From Manis javanica (lineage: Eukaryota > Chordata > Mammalia > Pholidota > Manidae), in the NCBI RefSeq assembly GCF_040802235.1, contig NC_133166.1, forward strand, positions 2,728,001 to 2,792,000: DNA of 64,000 nucleotides, read 5' to 3'. Below are positions 1 through 12,589 of this stretch, in pieces. The notes beneath the pieces were generated by a model. It did no database searches, was not told the DNA's origin, and saw nothing but the letters and a program-made list of their open reading frames with translations. The translations under genes and the position numbers were made by a program. Positions within the stretch are counted from its first letter, which is position 1, and each line of letters begins with the position of its first letter.

Positions 1-1509
1 AAAGTTAGCTCTTATTAGTATTAACAGTATTTAGACTGGAGCTTGCTCTGCAGAAACCTGTGCATGCTCCCATCAGACTGATGACTGTAGGAGGTGATTC
101 TTTTTGAATATTTCAAGGATTCTTCCATCACCTCCCTAACTCATAATTGCAAGTCATTGCCTCTCCTAGCTCTTATTCTTTCTAGAACTTCTATTTCTTT
201 GATGTTTTGGAACCTGGGTAGCCCTTGCTGTGATATTACCAAACTCTCCAACACCTTTAACCTTTGAATTCCCCTTTCTTAAGCTGAAACTTGGCTTCCC
301 CTTGAAAACCTACTTCTCTCCAGATTACTTCTTTGCAGGCTGCTCCATTTTAAAACTTCCCACATATTTCAAATTTAGCAGGTGAGCTGAGGCATTGTTC
401 ATGTTCAGAGCATTGTATTTATTGCATGATTTACAGCATAATTTATTGTTGCATCTTGCATTTGTGTAAACTCCCCTGATGCTTTGAGGCTTATACCCAT
501 ATTTATTGTTGTCACATATTACTCCCTCTCACTTATTGAAGACTCTGGTACGAAGATCATTCTGCTCCTCTGGCACAAAGTTGTCATCAGTGCCCATGCA
601 CACCACGTATTTAATAGCATGGCTTCTCGGATTCTCGATCTTGATGTCAGTGACCCAACCACCATGCCACTCCCACTCCCATGGCTTCATTTTAAACATT
701 TTATCTGGAAATTGATCAAATGCTAAATATACAAAATCAAAACTTTATATATGACCACGACTTTCTATCCTTCCCTTTTCTCCTCAATTATGAAATACAG
801 CTTTTCACTTGTGCACACATATCCCAATTCCTTTAACTCCACTAATTATCTGTTACCTATTGTCACCTCCTTCCTTCAGTTCTTACTTTATACAGCTTAG
901 ACTTCATGACTTATCACCACAATGGCTCTTCCTTGCATCCAAAACTATCTTGCCCTATTTTCTCCCAGATGTACCAAAATCTCGGGATTTTGAACTGTTC
1001 TCTTCTCAATTGTTCCTGAACTACTAAGAACATCATCTAGGCAGAAGTGAGTTACTACAAACTTATCACATTCAAAATCAAGCAGTCACTTGGTTGACCT
1101 GCTTCTCACAAAATCAGTGTTCTGCCTTCCAGTCAGTATGTAGCTATTTCCCCCTCACCACCCTCTTACTAGTTCCTAACAATTCTAATTTTATAAGGAG
1201 ACTCAAAGAAACAAAGTGGAATGTTTCTCAGTTCTTGTCACCAGCCACACAAAACTACCTGTTCCCTCATCTACCCTTTTTTTTGGGGGGGGGGTGATTT
1301 ATGACTTCTCTTCTTTTCCCTTTGTCCCTTAACCTCTGTTCTTCTCTTTGTTGCTTCAGTACCAGACATCCTGGGAAAGTCATTCACCTCCTCCTTCACA
1401 TGTATCTTCACCTATTGCATTCTGAAATTTGTTTTCAGCATAATTGCAATGAGATTACTCCTTCCAAGCTCACTACAACTCTCCTTATTCCCAGAGACAC
1501 AACAACTTC
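1..1509. other. gene-free flank, nothing recognised
   Basis: No coding region with family resemblance is visible on either strand; the open frames here are short, low-complexity and start-poor. A run of ten G lies at 1285-1294. The stretch is C/T-rich on the plus strand. It ends at the T-run that marks the tail of the retroviral retrocopy. It may hold a very old repeat that I cannot name. Confidence 0.5.
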
Positions 1510-1536
1510 TTTTTTTTTTTTTCCAGGTTGAAATAT

Positions 1537-1579
<43 letters not shown>

Positions 1580-3360
1580 TTTGAGAGGGCATCTCTCATA
1601 TTTATTGATCAAATTGTTGTTAACAGCAATAGAATTCTGTATAGGGGACTCAATGCACAATCATTAATCCACCCCAGCCTAATTCTCATCAGTCTCTAAT
1701 CTTCTGAAGCATAACGAACAAGTTCTTACATGGTGAACAAATTCTTACATAGTGAATAAGTTCTTACATGGTGAAGAGTTATCACAGAAACTTTCGGTTC
1801 TGATCACGCATTATGAACTATAAACAATCAGGTCAAATATGAATATTCGTTTGATTTTTATACTTGATTTATATGTGGATCCCACATTTCTCCCTTTATT
1901 ATTATTATTGTTATTTTTAATAAAATGCTGAGGTGGTAGGTAGATGCAAGATAAAGGTAGAAAACATAGTTTAATATTGTAAAAGAGCAAATGTAGATGA
2001 TCAGCTGTGTGCCTGTAGACTATGTGTGAATCCAAGCTAGACAAGGGCAATAAAACATCCACGGATGCAGAAGATTTTTCTCAAAACAGGGGGGTGAGGT
2101 TCTAAGCCTCACCTCTGTTGATCCCCAATTTATCACCTGATGGCCCCCCTGTGACTGTGCCTGTCTTAAGTTTTTCCTCCCTTGAGGAATCTTACCCGTC
2201 TCTGGCTAACCAGTCATCTTCTGGGGCCATACAGGGAAATGTAAAGTTGGTAAGTGAGAGAGAAGCCATATTGTTTGAAAAGGTTAGCTTTTTAATTCTT
2301 GCAGATTTATGCCCTGTGGCTTCTATGCCCAGCATTTGTCTTGAGGTATCTTTACCACTTGGAGGAATTATGATACTCAGTAAATTCTATATGAGGCACG
2401 AATTCTATTTAAGGGTTGTAATTAGGAAGGAAGAAGAAAAGCTATAGAAGTAGCAGGCGGAAGAAAACATGGGAAGATTGATTATTTCTTTGACATATAT
2501 TCTTGTAGAGTAACTTCAGCATGTATAGGTTTTAAGCTACTAATTAAATTGTGCACACACATTAACATATAGGAATACAGTTACATAACCAAAGCAGATC
2601 TATAATTACCAGCCATCTCCAGTGAAACCAAGAAAACCAGTTAGGCACCCTAGGCATTTGTGAAAATTTATCTATGATATGATGGATATTGTCCAACTGT
2701 ACTTGAATAGTTTGGGAGAAATCAGACAAATTAAAACAACCCATTCCTGGGAACTGTTGACATCCCATATGTTCTTTTAATAGTAGATAGTCTGTAGTTG
2801 TAAGATTTTGGAGCGCTACAACTTGCACTTCTCCTAATTATTGGTTGAGTTCCAACAGTATAGATCCAGTCAAATTTGTTGTTTTACTGTATGCACAGGC
2901 CAGCTTAGATATCTCCTTCTTCATTCCCATGGCAAGTCCAGGAACCAGTGGGATGAATGCAGCTACAACTGCAGCATCGCCTGGATCTTTGTTGAGGTTT
3001 TTGATGATCATCTTCTGGTATGAGTCTTCCAGAGAGTGCTGATGTTGGAAGTTCTTCTTCATATCATATCTTAGTTCATTTTCTGGGTAGCCAAATTAGG
3101 CTTTGATCCTCTGTATAAACACAAACAGACCCTTTGCCCACACTTTGATATGCCCTTTATACCATTGTGTAGACCTCATTGGAGGTCACCACACAGGAAC
3201 TGCTTTTTCTTTTTTTTAAGAGAAAGGAATATTCTCAGAAAAATGTACCTCTGTAGCCGATCATCTGATACCCTTTAAGTGATCAAAATTAAGGATATTG
3301 AAAGCATGCATTAATCGTTGATATACAGTTAGTTTTATCCTATGAGGGAGTAATCCCCCT
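1510..3360 (-). mobile_element. Endogenous retrovirus fossil: env/3' LTR retrocopy ending in an A-rich tail
   Basis: On the minus strand, about 2560-3360 encodes pieces that resemble the end of a retroviral envelope: a hydrophobic Ala/Val/Pro fusion-peptide-like stretch, an Asn/Leu-rich helical stretch, a Cys pair spaced like a transmembrane-subunit loop, and a Trp-rich segment before the membrane. About 1583-2450 would be the 3' noncoding and LTR U3-R part. It does not end in U5. A polyadenylation signal (TTTATT on the plus strand, 1601-1606) is followed after 18 bases by an A-rich tail (1536-1582) and a further T-run at 1510-1522. That is the structure of a viral mRNA copied back by L1 machinery. 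The coding part is broken. I lean to a class II (betaretrovirus-like) element, but the class is uncertain. Confidence 0.6.
1536..1582. repeat. (TTTA)n simple repeat
   Basis: About 47 bases of nearly perfect TTTA units. It lies exactly where the poly(A) tail of the minus-strand retroviral retrocopy is expected, so it probably grew from that tail. Confidence 0.9.
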
Positions 3361-3721
3361 TTTCTTTCTTTCTTTTTTTTGTTATCATTAATCTACACTT
3401 ACATGACAAATATTATGTTTACTAGGCTCTCCCCTATACCAGGTCCCCCCATAAAAGCCTTTACAGTCACTGTCCATCAGCATAGCAAAATGTTGTAGAA
3501 TCACTACTTGTCTTCTCTGTGTTGTACAGCCCTCCCCTTTTTCCCACCCCCCCATTATGCATGCTAATCCTAATACCCCACTTCTACTCCCCCACCTTAT
3601 CCCTCCCTACCCATCCATCCTCCCCAGTCCCTTTCCCTTTGGTTACCTGTTAGTCCATTCTTGGGTTCTGTGATTCCACTGCTGTTTTGTTCCTTCAGTT
3701 TTTCCTTTGTTGTTATACTCC

Positions 3722-6700
3722 TCAGATGAGTGAAATCATTTGGTATTTCTCTTTCTCCGCTTGGCTTATTTCACTGAGCATAATACCCTCCAGCTCCATC
3801 CATATTGCTGCAAATGGTAGGATTTGCCCTCTTCTTATGGCTGAGTAGTATTCCATTGTGTATATGTACCACATCTTCTTTATCCATTCATCTACCGATG
3901 GACATTTAGGTTGCTTCCAATTGTTGGCTTTTGTAAATAGTGCTGCGATAAACATAGGGGTGCATCTGTCTTTCTCAAACTTGATTGCTGCGTTCTTAGG
4001 GTAAATTCCTACGAGTGGAATTTCTGGGTCAAATGGTAAGTCTGTTTTGAGCATTTTGATGTACCTCCATACTGCTTTCCACAATGGTTGAACTAATTTA
4101 CATTCCCACCAGGAGTGTAGGAGGGTTCCCCTTTCTCCACAGCCCCGCCAACATTTGTTGTTGTTTGTCTTTTGGATGGCAGCCATCCTTACTGGTGTGA
4201 GGTGATACCTCATTGTAGTTTTAATTTGCATTTCTCTGATAATTAGCGATGTGGAGCATCTTTTCATGTGTCTGTTGGCCATCTGTATTTCTTTTTTGGA
4301 GAATTGTCTGTTCAGTTCCTCTGCCCATTTTTTAATTGGGTTATTTGTTTTTTGTTTGTTGAGGCATGTGAGCTCTTTGTATATTTTGGACATCAAGCCT
4401 TTATTAGATCTGTCATTTTCAAATATATTCTCCCATACTGTAGGGTTCCTTTTTGTTCTATTGATGGTGTCTTTTGCTGTACAGAAGCTTTTCAGCTTAA
4501 TGTAGTCCCACTTGTTCATTTTTGCTGTTGTTTTCCTTGCCCAGGGAGATATGTTCAAGAAGAGTCACTCATGTTTATGTCTAAAAGGTTTTTGCCTATG
4601 TTGTTTTCTAAGAGTTTTATGGTTCCATGACTTACATTCAGGTCTTTGATCCATTTTGAATTTACTTTTGTGTATGGGGTTAGACAATGGTCCAGTTACA
4701 TTCTCCTACATGTAGCTGTCCAGTTTTGCCAGCACCATCTGTTGAAGAGACTGTCATTTTGCCATTGTATGTCCATGGCTCCTTTATCAAACATTAATTG
4801 ACCACATATGTCTGGGTTAATGTCTGGAGTCTCTAGTCTTTTCCACTGGTCTGTGGCTCTGTTCTTGTGCCAGTACCCAATTGTCTTGATTACTATGGCT
4901 TCGTAGTAGAGCTTGAAGTTGGGGAGTGAGATCCCCCCTACTTTATTCTTCTTTCTCAGAATTGCTTTAGCTATTTAGGGTCTTTGGTGTTTCCATATGA
5001 ATTTTTGAATTATTTGTTCCAGTTCATTGAAGAATGTTGCTGGTACTTTGATAGGGATTGCATCAAATCTGTATATTGCTTTGGACAGGATGGCCATTTT
5101 GACGATATTAATTCTTCCTAGCCACGAGCATGGGATGAGTTTTCATTTGTTAGTGTCCCCTTTAATTTCTCTTAAGAGTGACATGTAGTTTTCAGAGTAG
5201 TCTTTCACTTCTTTGGTTAGGTTTATTCCCAAGTATTTTATTATTTCTGATGCAATTGTGAATTGGTTCACTGTTGGTTCATTGTTAGTGTATAGGAAAG
5301 CTACAGATTTCTGCATGCTAATTTTGTATCCTGCAACTTTGCTGTATTCCGATATCAGTTCTAGTAGTTTTGGGGTGGAGTCTTTAGGGTTTTTTATGTA
5401 TAATATCATATCATCTGCAAATAGTGACAGTTTAACTTCTTCCTCACCAATCTGGATTCCTTGTATTTCTTTGTTTTGTCTGATTGCCATGGCTAGGACC
5501 TCCAGTACTATGTTAAATAACAGTGGGGAGAGTGGGCATCCCTGTCTAGTTCTCGATCTCGGAGGAAAAGCTTTCAGCTTCTCGCTGTTCAGTATAGAAT
5601 TGGCTGTGGGTTTATGATATATGGCATTTATTATGTTGAGGTACTTGCCCTCTATTCCCATTTTGCTGAGAGTTTTTATCATTAATGCATGTTGAATTTT
5701 GTCGAATGCTTTTTCAGCATCTATGGAGATGATCATGTGGTTTTTGCCTTTCTTTTTTGTTGATGTGGTGGATGATGTTGATGGACTTTCAAATGTTGTA
5801 CCATCCTTGCATCCCTGGGATGAATTGCACTTGATCATGGTGTATGATCCTTTTGATATACTTTGAATTCAGTTTGCTAATATTTTATTGAGTGTTTTTG
5901 CATCTACGTTCATCAGGGTATTGGTCTGTAGTTTTCTTTTTTGGTGGGGTGTTTGCCTGGTTTTGGTATTAGGGTGATGTTGGCTTCATAAAATGAGTTT
6001 GGGAGTATTCCCTCCTCTTCTATTTTTGGGAAAACTTTAAGGAGAATGGGTATTATGTCTTCCTTGTATGTCTGATAAAATCTGAGGTGAATCCATCTTG
6101 CCCGGGGATTTTGTTCTTTGGTGTTTTTTAGGTTATTGCTTCAATTTCGTTGCTGGTAATTGGTCTGTTTAGATTTTCTGTTTCTTTCTGGGTCAGTCTT
6201 GGAAGGTTGTATTTTTCTAGGAAGTGGTCCATTTCTCCTAGGTTTCCCAGCTTGTTAGCATATAGGTTTTCATAGTAGTCTCTAATAATTCTTTGTATTT
6301 CTATGGGGTCCCTCGTGATTTTTCCTTTCTAGTTTCTGATTCTGTTGATTTGTGTTGACTCTCTTTTCCTCTTAATAATTTCTGGCTAGAGGCTTATCTA
6401 TTTTGTTTATTTTCTTGAAGAACCAGCTCTTGGTTTCATTGATTTTTGCTATTGTTTTATTCTTCTCAATTTTATTTATTTATTCTCTGATCTTTATTAT
6501 GTCCCTCCTTCAGTTGACCTTAGTCCTCATTTGTTCTTCTTTTTCCAATTTCGATAATTGTGACATTAGACCATTCATTTGGGATTGTTCTTCCTTCTTT
6601 ATATATGCCTGGATTGCTATATACTTTCCTCTTAAGACTGCTTTTGCTGTATCCCTCAGTAGTTGGGGCTTTGTGTTGTTGTTGTCATTTGTTTACATAT

Positions 6701-7530
6701 GTTGCTGGATCTCCATTTTGATTTGGTCATTGATCCATTGATTATTTAGGTGCGTGTTGTTAAGCCTCCATGTGTTTGTGAGCCTTTTTGCTTTCTTTGT
6801 ACAGTTTATTTCTAGTTTTATGCCTTTGTTGTTTGAGAAGTTGGTTGGTAGGATTTCAATATTTTGGAATTTACGGAGTCTCTTTTTATGGCCTAGTATG
6901 TGGTCTATTCTGGAGTATGTTCCATGTGTACTTGAGAAGAATGTGTATCATGTTGCTTTTGGATGTAGAGTTCTGTAGATGTCTATTAGGTCCATCTGTT
7001 CTAGTGTGTTCTTCAGTGCCTCTGTGTCCTTACTTATTTTCTGTCTGGTGGATCTGTCCTTTGGAGTGAGTGGTGTGTTGCAGTCTCCCAGAATGAATGC
7101 ATTGCATTCTATTTCCTCCTTTAATTCCGTTAGTGTTTGTTTCACATATGCTGGTGCTCCTGTGTTGGGTGCATATATATTTATAATGGTTATATCCTCT
7201 TGTTGGACTGAGCCCTTTATCATTATGTAATGTCCTTCTTTATCTTTTGTTACTTTCTTTATTTTGAAGTCTGTTTTGTCTGATACCAGAATTGCAACAC
7301 CTGCTTTTTTCTCTCTGTTGTTTGCATGAAATATCTTTTTCCATCCCTTGACTTTAAGTCTGTGCATGTCTTTTGGTTTGAGGTGAGTCTCTTATAAGCA
7401 GCATATGGATGGGACTTGCTTTTTTATCCGTTCTGTTACTCTGTGTCTTTTGATTTGTGCATTCAGTCCATTTACATTTAGGGTGATTTTTGAAAGGAAT
7501 GTTCTTATTGTCATTGCTGGCTTTAAGTTT
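3722..7530 (-). pseudogene. L1 ORF2 (endonuclease/reverse transcriptase), broken
   Basis: The N-terminal APE-like endonuclease is recognisable at about 7490-6948, including the Ala-Gly-Val-Ala-Ile segment and the ILGDCNTPL motif. An in-frame TAA sits near 7395, just upstream of that open segment. The reverse transcriptase lies at 5838-5143, with FADDMILYI at 5421-5395 containing the catalytic Asp pair. The Cys-rich C-terminus is open from 4558 to 3722 and ends in the family-typical MISLI. Between about 5840 and 6950 the frame is broken repeatedly, so no full protein can be made. ORF2p normally nicks DNA at T/A-rich sites and primes reverse transcription from the nick. Confidence 0.88.
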
Positions 7531-7709
7531 GTGGTTACCAAAGTTTCAAGGTTAGGTTCTTTACTCTCTTACTGTCTAACTTAACTCACTTATTGAGCTA
7601 TTATAAACATGGTCTGATGATTCTTTATTTCTCTCCCTTCTTATTCCTCCTCCTCCCTCCTTCATATGTTGGGTGTTTTGTTCTGTGCTCTTTTTAGGAG
7701 TGCTCCCAT

Positions 7710-8575
7710 CTAGAGCAGTCCCTGTAGGATGCCCTCTAGAGGTGGTTTGTGGGAAGCAAATTCCCTCAACTTTTGCTTGTCTGGGAATTGTTTTATCCCT
7801 CCTTTATATTTAAATGATAATTGTGCTGGATACAGTAATCTTGGTTCGCGTCCCTTCTGTTTCATTGCATTAAGTATATCATGCCATTCTTTTCTGGCCT
7901 GTAGGGTTTCTGTTGAGAAGTCTGATGATAGCCTGATGGGTTTTCCTTTGTAGGTGACCTTTTTTTTCTCTCTGGCTGCCTTTAATACTTTGCCCTTGTC
8001 TTTGATCTTTGTCATTTTAATTATTATGTCTCTTGGTGTTGCCCTCCTTGGATCCCTTGTTATGGGAGTTCTGTGTACCACTGTGATCTGAGAGGCCATT
8101 TCCTCACCTAGTTTGGGGAAGTTTTCACCAATTATTTCTTCAGAGACACTTTCTAATCCCTTTTTCTCTCTCTTCTTCTTCTGGTACCCCTATTATGCGG
8201 ATATTATTCCTTTTGGATTGGTTTCTCAGCTCTTTGAGAATTCTTTCATTTCTGGAGATCCTTTTATCTCTCTCTGCATCAGCTTCTCTGCTTTCCTGTT
8301 CTCTATTTTCTTGTCCATTAATGGTCTCTTGCATCTTGTCCATTCTGTTTTGAAGTCCTTCCAGAGCTTGTTTTATTCCTGTATTCTCCTTCCTTCCTTA
8401 GTTCTTGCATATTTCTCTGCAAGTCCATCAGGATGATTATGACTTTTGTTTTGAATTCTTTTTCAGAAAGACTGGTTAAATCTATCTCCCCAGGTTCCTT
8501 CTCGGAGGAAGATGTAGCAGATGCCAAAGCTGTCTGGGTTAGTCTTGTCTGGATCATATTTTTTTGCCTTTTCAT
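7710..8575 (-). pseudogene. L1 ORF1 (RNA-binding chaperone), frameshifted
   Basis: Three overlapping minus-strand segments in different frames (8575-8318, 8343-8140, 8099-7710) together cover the order of an L1 ORF1 protein: a Lys/Gln/Ser-rich N-terminus, a heptad-rich coiled coil (the segment with READAERDKRISRNE), then the RRM and C-terminal domains (RDIIIKMTKIKDKGKVLKAA; later FSTETLQARKEWHDIL). ORF1p trimerises through the coiled coil and coats L1 RNA. Frameshifts near 8320-8340 and 8100-8140 break this copy. The downstream part ends normally at about 7710, before the inter-ORF spacer. Confidence 0.85.
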
Positions 8576-8599
8576 GTTGATAGGTGCTATTGACTGACA

Positions 8600-9356
8600 G
8601 CTGGGAGGGCCAAACTTTCCACTTGCTACTGGCCTTTCTTTACTGGGACAACTGCGGCCCCTAGTGGCTTGTGTTGGGCAATTGCATGTGGACTGGGTCT
8701 CTGTATCTTGCCGGCGGTATGGAGGAAGCTCCCTTGCTGTGGGCGGGCGTGGCCAGCCTCAGGCTGCTTCTCTGCTTTGACAGAGCCCCTGAGTGGTAAT
8801 GGATGGGGGCCATTTAGCTGTTTACTTCCATGAGGGGTCTCAGAGCTGTTGCCTAGGGGGTTTGTGCACCCGGTTTTCTCTGTAATTTTCAGCTCCTGGA
8901 CTGTGACCTGTGTTGTTTCCATCTAGCTGTTGCATCCCTGTCCCTTTAAGACTTTCAAAAAGCACTCGCTTTTCTTTGTCACAGGGGCATCAGCTTCAGT
9001 ACCCACTCAGAGGTCTTGCTGCCCTGTTTCCCTAGTTTCCAGCCCTCCATGCATGCACTGTGTCTGCGCTCTGGTGCGGGTGGCTGGGGCTGGGTGTTTA
9101 GCAGTCCTGGGCTCCCTCTCCCTCCCGCCAGGAGCTGGGGGGAGGCGTGCTTGGGTCCCGCCGGGCCAGGGGTTGTGTCTTACCCCTTTCACCAGGGACT
9201 GGGCTCTTGCACGTGTGGATGTAGTCTGGCTGTTGTCCTGTGTCTTCTGGTCTCTCTTTTAGGATTACTTGTATTTGTTGTATTTTCAAAAATATATATG
9301 TTTTTGGGAGGAGATTCCCACTGTCCTACTCACGCCGCCATGTTGGCCCCGCCAGA
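8600..9356 (-). promoter_or_regulatory. L1 5' UTR / internal promoter region
   Basis: This is the only clearly G+C-rich, CpG-containing interval in the left third of the window. It lies upstream of L1 ORF1 on the minus strand. In L1 elements the 5' UTR holds the internal RNA polymerase II promoter. The extreme 5' end reads GGGGCCAACATGGCGGCGTG, where GGCGGC/AAGATGGCGGC-type YY1-like motifs are known to position L1 initiation. Activity of this old copy is not implied. Confidence 0.6.
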
Positions 9357-10990
9357 GTCCAGAATTCTTAACCTGCTAACTCAACCTTTGATAAACAAGT
9401 CTCCAGAGACTCGTCTGAACTCTTGACACATTCCTCGTGCAATCTCCAGGCTCCAGCCATGCTCCAGACTTTCTCTAGTGTGACCACAGATTCTGCACTT
9501 AGTTGGGGCAGAATACTTCTCCCTTATCTTCCCTCCTCTAGTTGGCTACTAGGTTTCCATTTATTCTTCAGCTCGCAGGTGAAATTTCACTTCATTCCAG
9601 GTGTTTTGATACCTATAGCCAACTATTCATTCACCCATTAATGTGTTCGTAACCTATTCTAAATTTCAAATTCTTGGTAAGCAAAGAAAGTTTTCTCATT
9701 CTTTTATCCCAATACCTAGTGGGACTCAGCAATTAGCATATAAATATAAATGTAATAGTAGAATAATGGAACAAATGAATACTAAGTTTGTGTTACTCCA
9801 ACCTTTCTACTGCCTTAACTTCCATGGTATTTTTCTCCAGTAAATGATACTTTTGTGAAATCCACAACATAACCAGGAAAAGTCCAATATATCTTGAAGC
9901 AAACTCAGTGAATGCTGACAATACTTAACATGATGAGTATATTTTGTATTATTTGTTGGTCCCTCTAGAACATTTTCTTTGTACTACATCATTTCTGAAC
10001 AAAACAATGTAATGATGTCTCACAGATTTGAGTGATTATGTTACAGTTAATCTCTTGGGACTTGACTTCCTTAATAGGCAAAGAACAATCACTTCAAATT
10101 TCAGATCACTATGTTGAACCCAAGTATAATAAAGAATTAATAACTAACAGCAAAGATTATTTTAACACACAGGAAAAAACAACTCACAAAGTATTTAAGT
10201 ACCTTTTAAATTTACTCTTTGTACTTTAATGTGGATTTTATTAAATTTTGAATTTTAGTAAAAGGTTACTATTGATATTCAATTGTCTGTTGAGCTCAAA
10301 CAATAATTAAACCACAAATTTTTTTACTGATCGGGAGGTATAATCAGTTCAGTCTCAGAAAATTGTTTGAAAGTTCTTGTCAAAAAGTGACATGATTTAA
10401 AATGAACTTCATATTGTTTCTTGAAGTCTGTTGGAAAAACAAAGTCATGCATATCACAGAGAAATTAACACTCCTTCCCTTCAAACTTTCTAACAAATTA
10501 TTTTCATCCCCATTCTACATACACATGTATGCAGAGTGATCAATGGAAAAGTATCCAGATAGGAAACCCATAGGCAATTGCTTATTTTTACAAGACAAAA
10601 AAGTTGTGTCTTACTGAACATGGATGGCGAACCTAGGAACACTGTTTTGATTTTTTATGACACCATTCTGTCTAGTCAAATTAAAACAACAACAAAAAAA
10701 ATCTTACACATAAATTGTACAGAAGCCACCATATTTTTTGGCATTTTTATATGCAATTAATCTGTAATGATTATACTAAATGTGGCTTCCCTCGGAAACT
10801 TGAAATAAAAGCAAGAAAGCATATAAGACATTGATCAACATGTACAACGCTGGAGCCTCTGAGAATATGTTCATTAATTATTTTAGAAAGATATTTTAAA
10901 CTTTATCCTTCTGTCAAAATCATAAAATCTTTTCCAGGATTTCCTCTTAGAATTAAATTAATCCTTTAAAAATTGCAATTCATTCTGTAA
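9357..10990. other. gene-free A+T-rich spacer, nothing recognised
   Basis: No family-like coding potential on either strand and no clear repeat that I can name. A few A-runs and T-runs only. Confidence 0.4.
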
Positions 10991-10999
10991 TCACTATTG

Positions 11000-11420
11000 T
11001 TTTAACTATGTATTTCTGTATAAAAAACACCCCAAATCTTAGTGTCTTGAGACAACAATGATTTATTATCTCTCATACTTCTGTGAGCTCACTAGACATT
11101 CATTCTCCATGTGGCGGCAGCTGGGGCAGTAGAACAGCTGTGGTCCAAGATGATCTTGGTCATACAGTTGACACTTGGTAAGGCTGTCAGCTGAAATTTT
11201 TTTTTATCCATGTGTCATTTCCATGTGTCTGGTTTGGGCTTCCAACAGTATGGCAGGTCGGTTCCAACATTTAGCATTCCTATGGAGAAAAGGGTGTAGC
11301 CTTAGAAGTCTCATAATACAACATTTCTTTTGAGGATTCCATTATATTAAGCATGTCACAGGCCCAGAGTCCATTAGGGAGTTAACTATATATGTATGTG
11401 AATAGAGACAAAGGGGTTCA
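11000..11420 (+). repeat. Old interspersed mammalian repeat, family not named
   Basis: The stretch around 11010-11130 (CACCCCAAATCTTAGTGTCT, then ACAACAATGATTTATTATCT and a later CAGCTGGGGCAG) follows a motif order I recognise from a common dispersed mammalian repeat. I cannot assign the family with certainty. It is heavily diverged. The strand is nominal. Confidence 0.4.
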
Positions 11421-12384
11421 TGTGGACTACTTAGTAGTAACATACTGCAACCATCATCAATGAGTTTCTTATCAGTTTCTCCAGATACAGTGTAAGAGGG
11501 GAAGGCGGAGTGCTAAATTTTGAAAACTGTGAGTGGGCAAACATTAAAAATGGAATCAGACACTTTATTACATATTTTTTCTCCTCAAACCCTTCATCAA
11601 AACTTCAGTCACCACTGGCTCATAGAATGCTCTTACGCCTTCTTAACTCCTTCCCTCTATTATATAGATAATTTTACCCTCTCTCACAGAAAGAAAAAAT
11701 TCTCCCTGTTTAGGAAAGAAAAGAATATACTTGAATATGAAAGTATAGGATTCTTTACTGATCTCAAAGAGAGAGCCATATAGGAACATGGTCATGATAA
11801 TAAAGCTTGCCAATCACACCAGAATAAGAGAAAGAAATGTCTCCATTTCCTAAAGCATCTAGATTCTTCTTTTTTTTATGGGTAACTAATAAGAAAGTGC
11901 CTTAAGTATAACTTCTTCAATGATTAGTAAGGCTATACTTTGTCTCATTTTTAAAATAAATTTATTGGACATCAATGTTTGATGAATTATCTTCCCATGC
12001 CTTTGGCAACTTTTTTTTTAAAGAATATTAAAACTCAGTTTAATGATAGTAAGAGGTTTTCATATAATCAGAGTGTTAATCTTTATTTGTAAAACGTGTT
12101 ACAAATATTTTACCAGATTTAGTTTTATCTTAATTTTGTGTGTTGTGTATATTTTCATATATGGCTTACGTAATCTTTAACTATCCAGTGTATCTTGCTG
12201 GCCTTTATAATTCTTGAATTCTTATAAAACTGTAACCCACAAATCAGGTAAGAAGCTATTTACATTTACTTCTGGTTCTAGGCAGTATAATCTTATATTA
12301 GTGACATGTTACTATGTTGGATTATTTTTAGTTCATATGTGTTATATAGCGTGATTTTTAAATTTTCACTCTTAAGGACTTAGA

Positions 12385-12515
12385 GGCTGGAGCAGAGAAA
12401 GGGGTAGAGGAATAGGAGAGGAGGTCTAGAGGTTCACATGGGCCAGATCATCAGAGCTTTGTGGGTCTTTTTGTAAGTCCTTTGGCTTTTACTTTGAATA
12501 AAATAGGATGTACTT
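12385..12515 (+). repeat. Fragment of an ancient mammalian repeat, same family as 37060-38060
   Basis: The stretch contains GGGCCAGATCATCAGAGC, then TTTGTGGGTC and CTTTGGCTTTTACTTTGAAT. This matches, in order, the middle of a widely dispersed ancient mammalian repeat whose other phrases appear at 37060-38060. Strongly diverged; family name not assigned. Confidence 0.45.
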
Positions 12516-12589
12516 TAAAGTTTCTAGAATAAAATCTTACTTTTTCTCACTTTTGATTCATTAAAATTCTTTAAAACTTTAATATGTTT

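Larger units (their letters stand above)
3361..9356 (-). mobile_element. Near full-length LINE-1 (L1), degenerate
   Basis: A minus-strand L1 of about 6 kb. Reading 5' to 3' it has a G+C-rich, CpG-containing 5' UTR (about 9356-8600), ORF1 (about 8575-7710), ORF2 (about 7530-3722), a pyrimidine-rich 3' UTR (as seen on the plus strand), and a tail seen as T/C-rich sequence at 3361-3380. Both ORFs are interrupted, so the copy cannot transpose by itself. No convincing target-site duplication joins 3340-3360 to the sequence after 9356. The same L1 family occurs at 41137-43007. The family resembles none of the human L1PA or mouse L1Md 3' ends that I know. Confidence 0.93.

Noticed and set aside
4251-4630. 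Plus-strand open frames rich in Phe, Leu and Cys
   Set aside because: Antisense to L1 ORF2; the same pattern recurs in the other L1 copies.
1490-9375. Target-site duplication between the sequence before the T-run at 1510 and the sequence after the L1 5' end
   Set aside because: Only about half the positions agree in any alignment; not enough to claim that the retrocopy and the L1 arrived as one unit.
3340-9376. Target-site duplication of the full-length L1 alone
   Set aside because: No matching sequence at the two ends; a deletion at the target or later decay could explain it, but I cannot show it.
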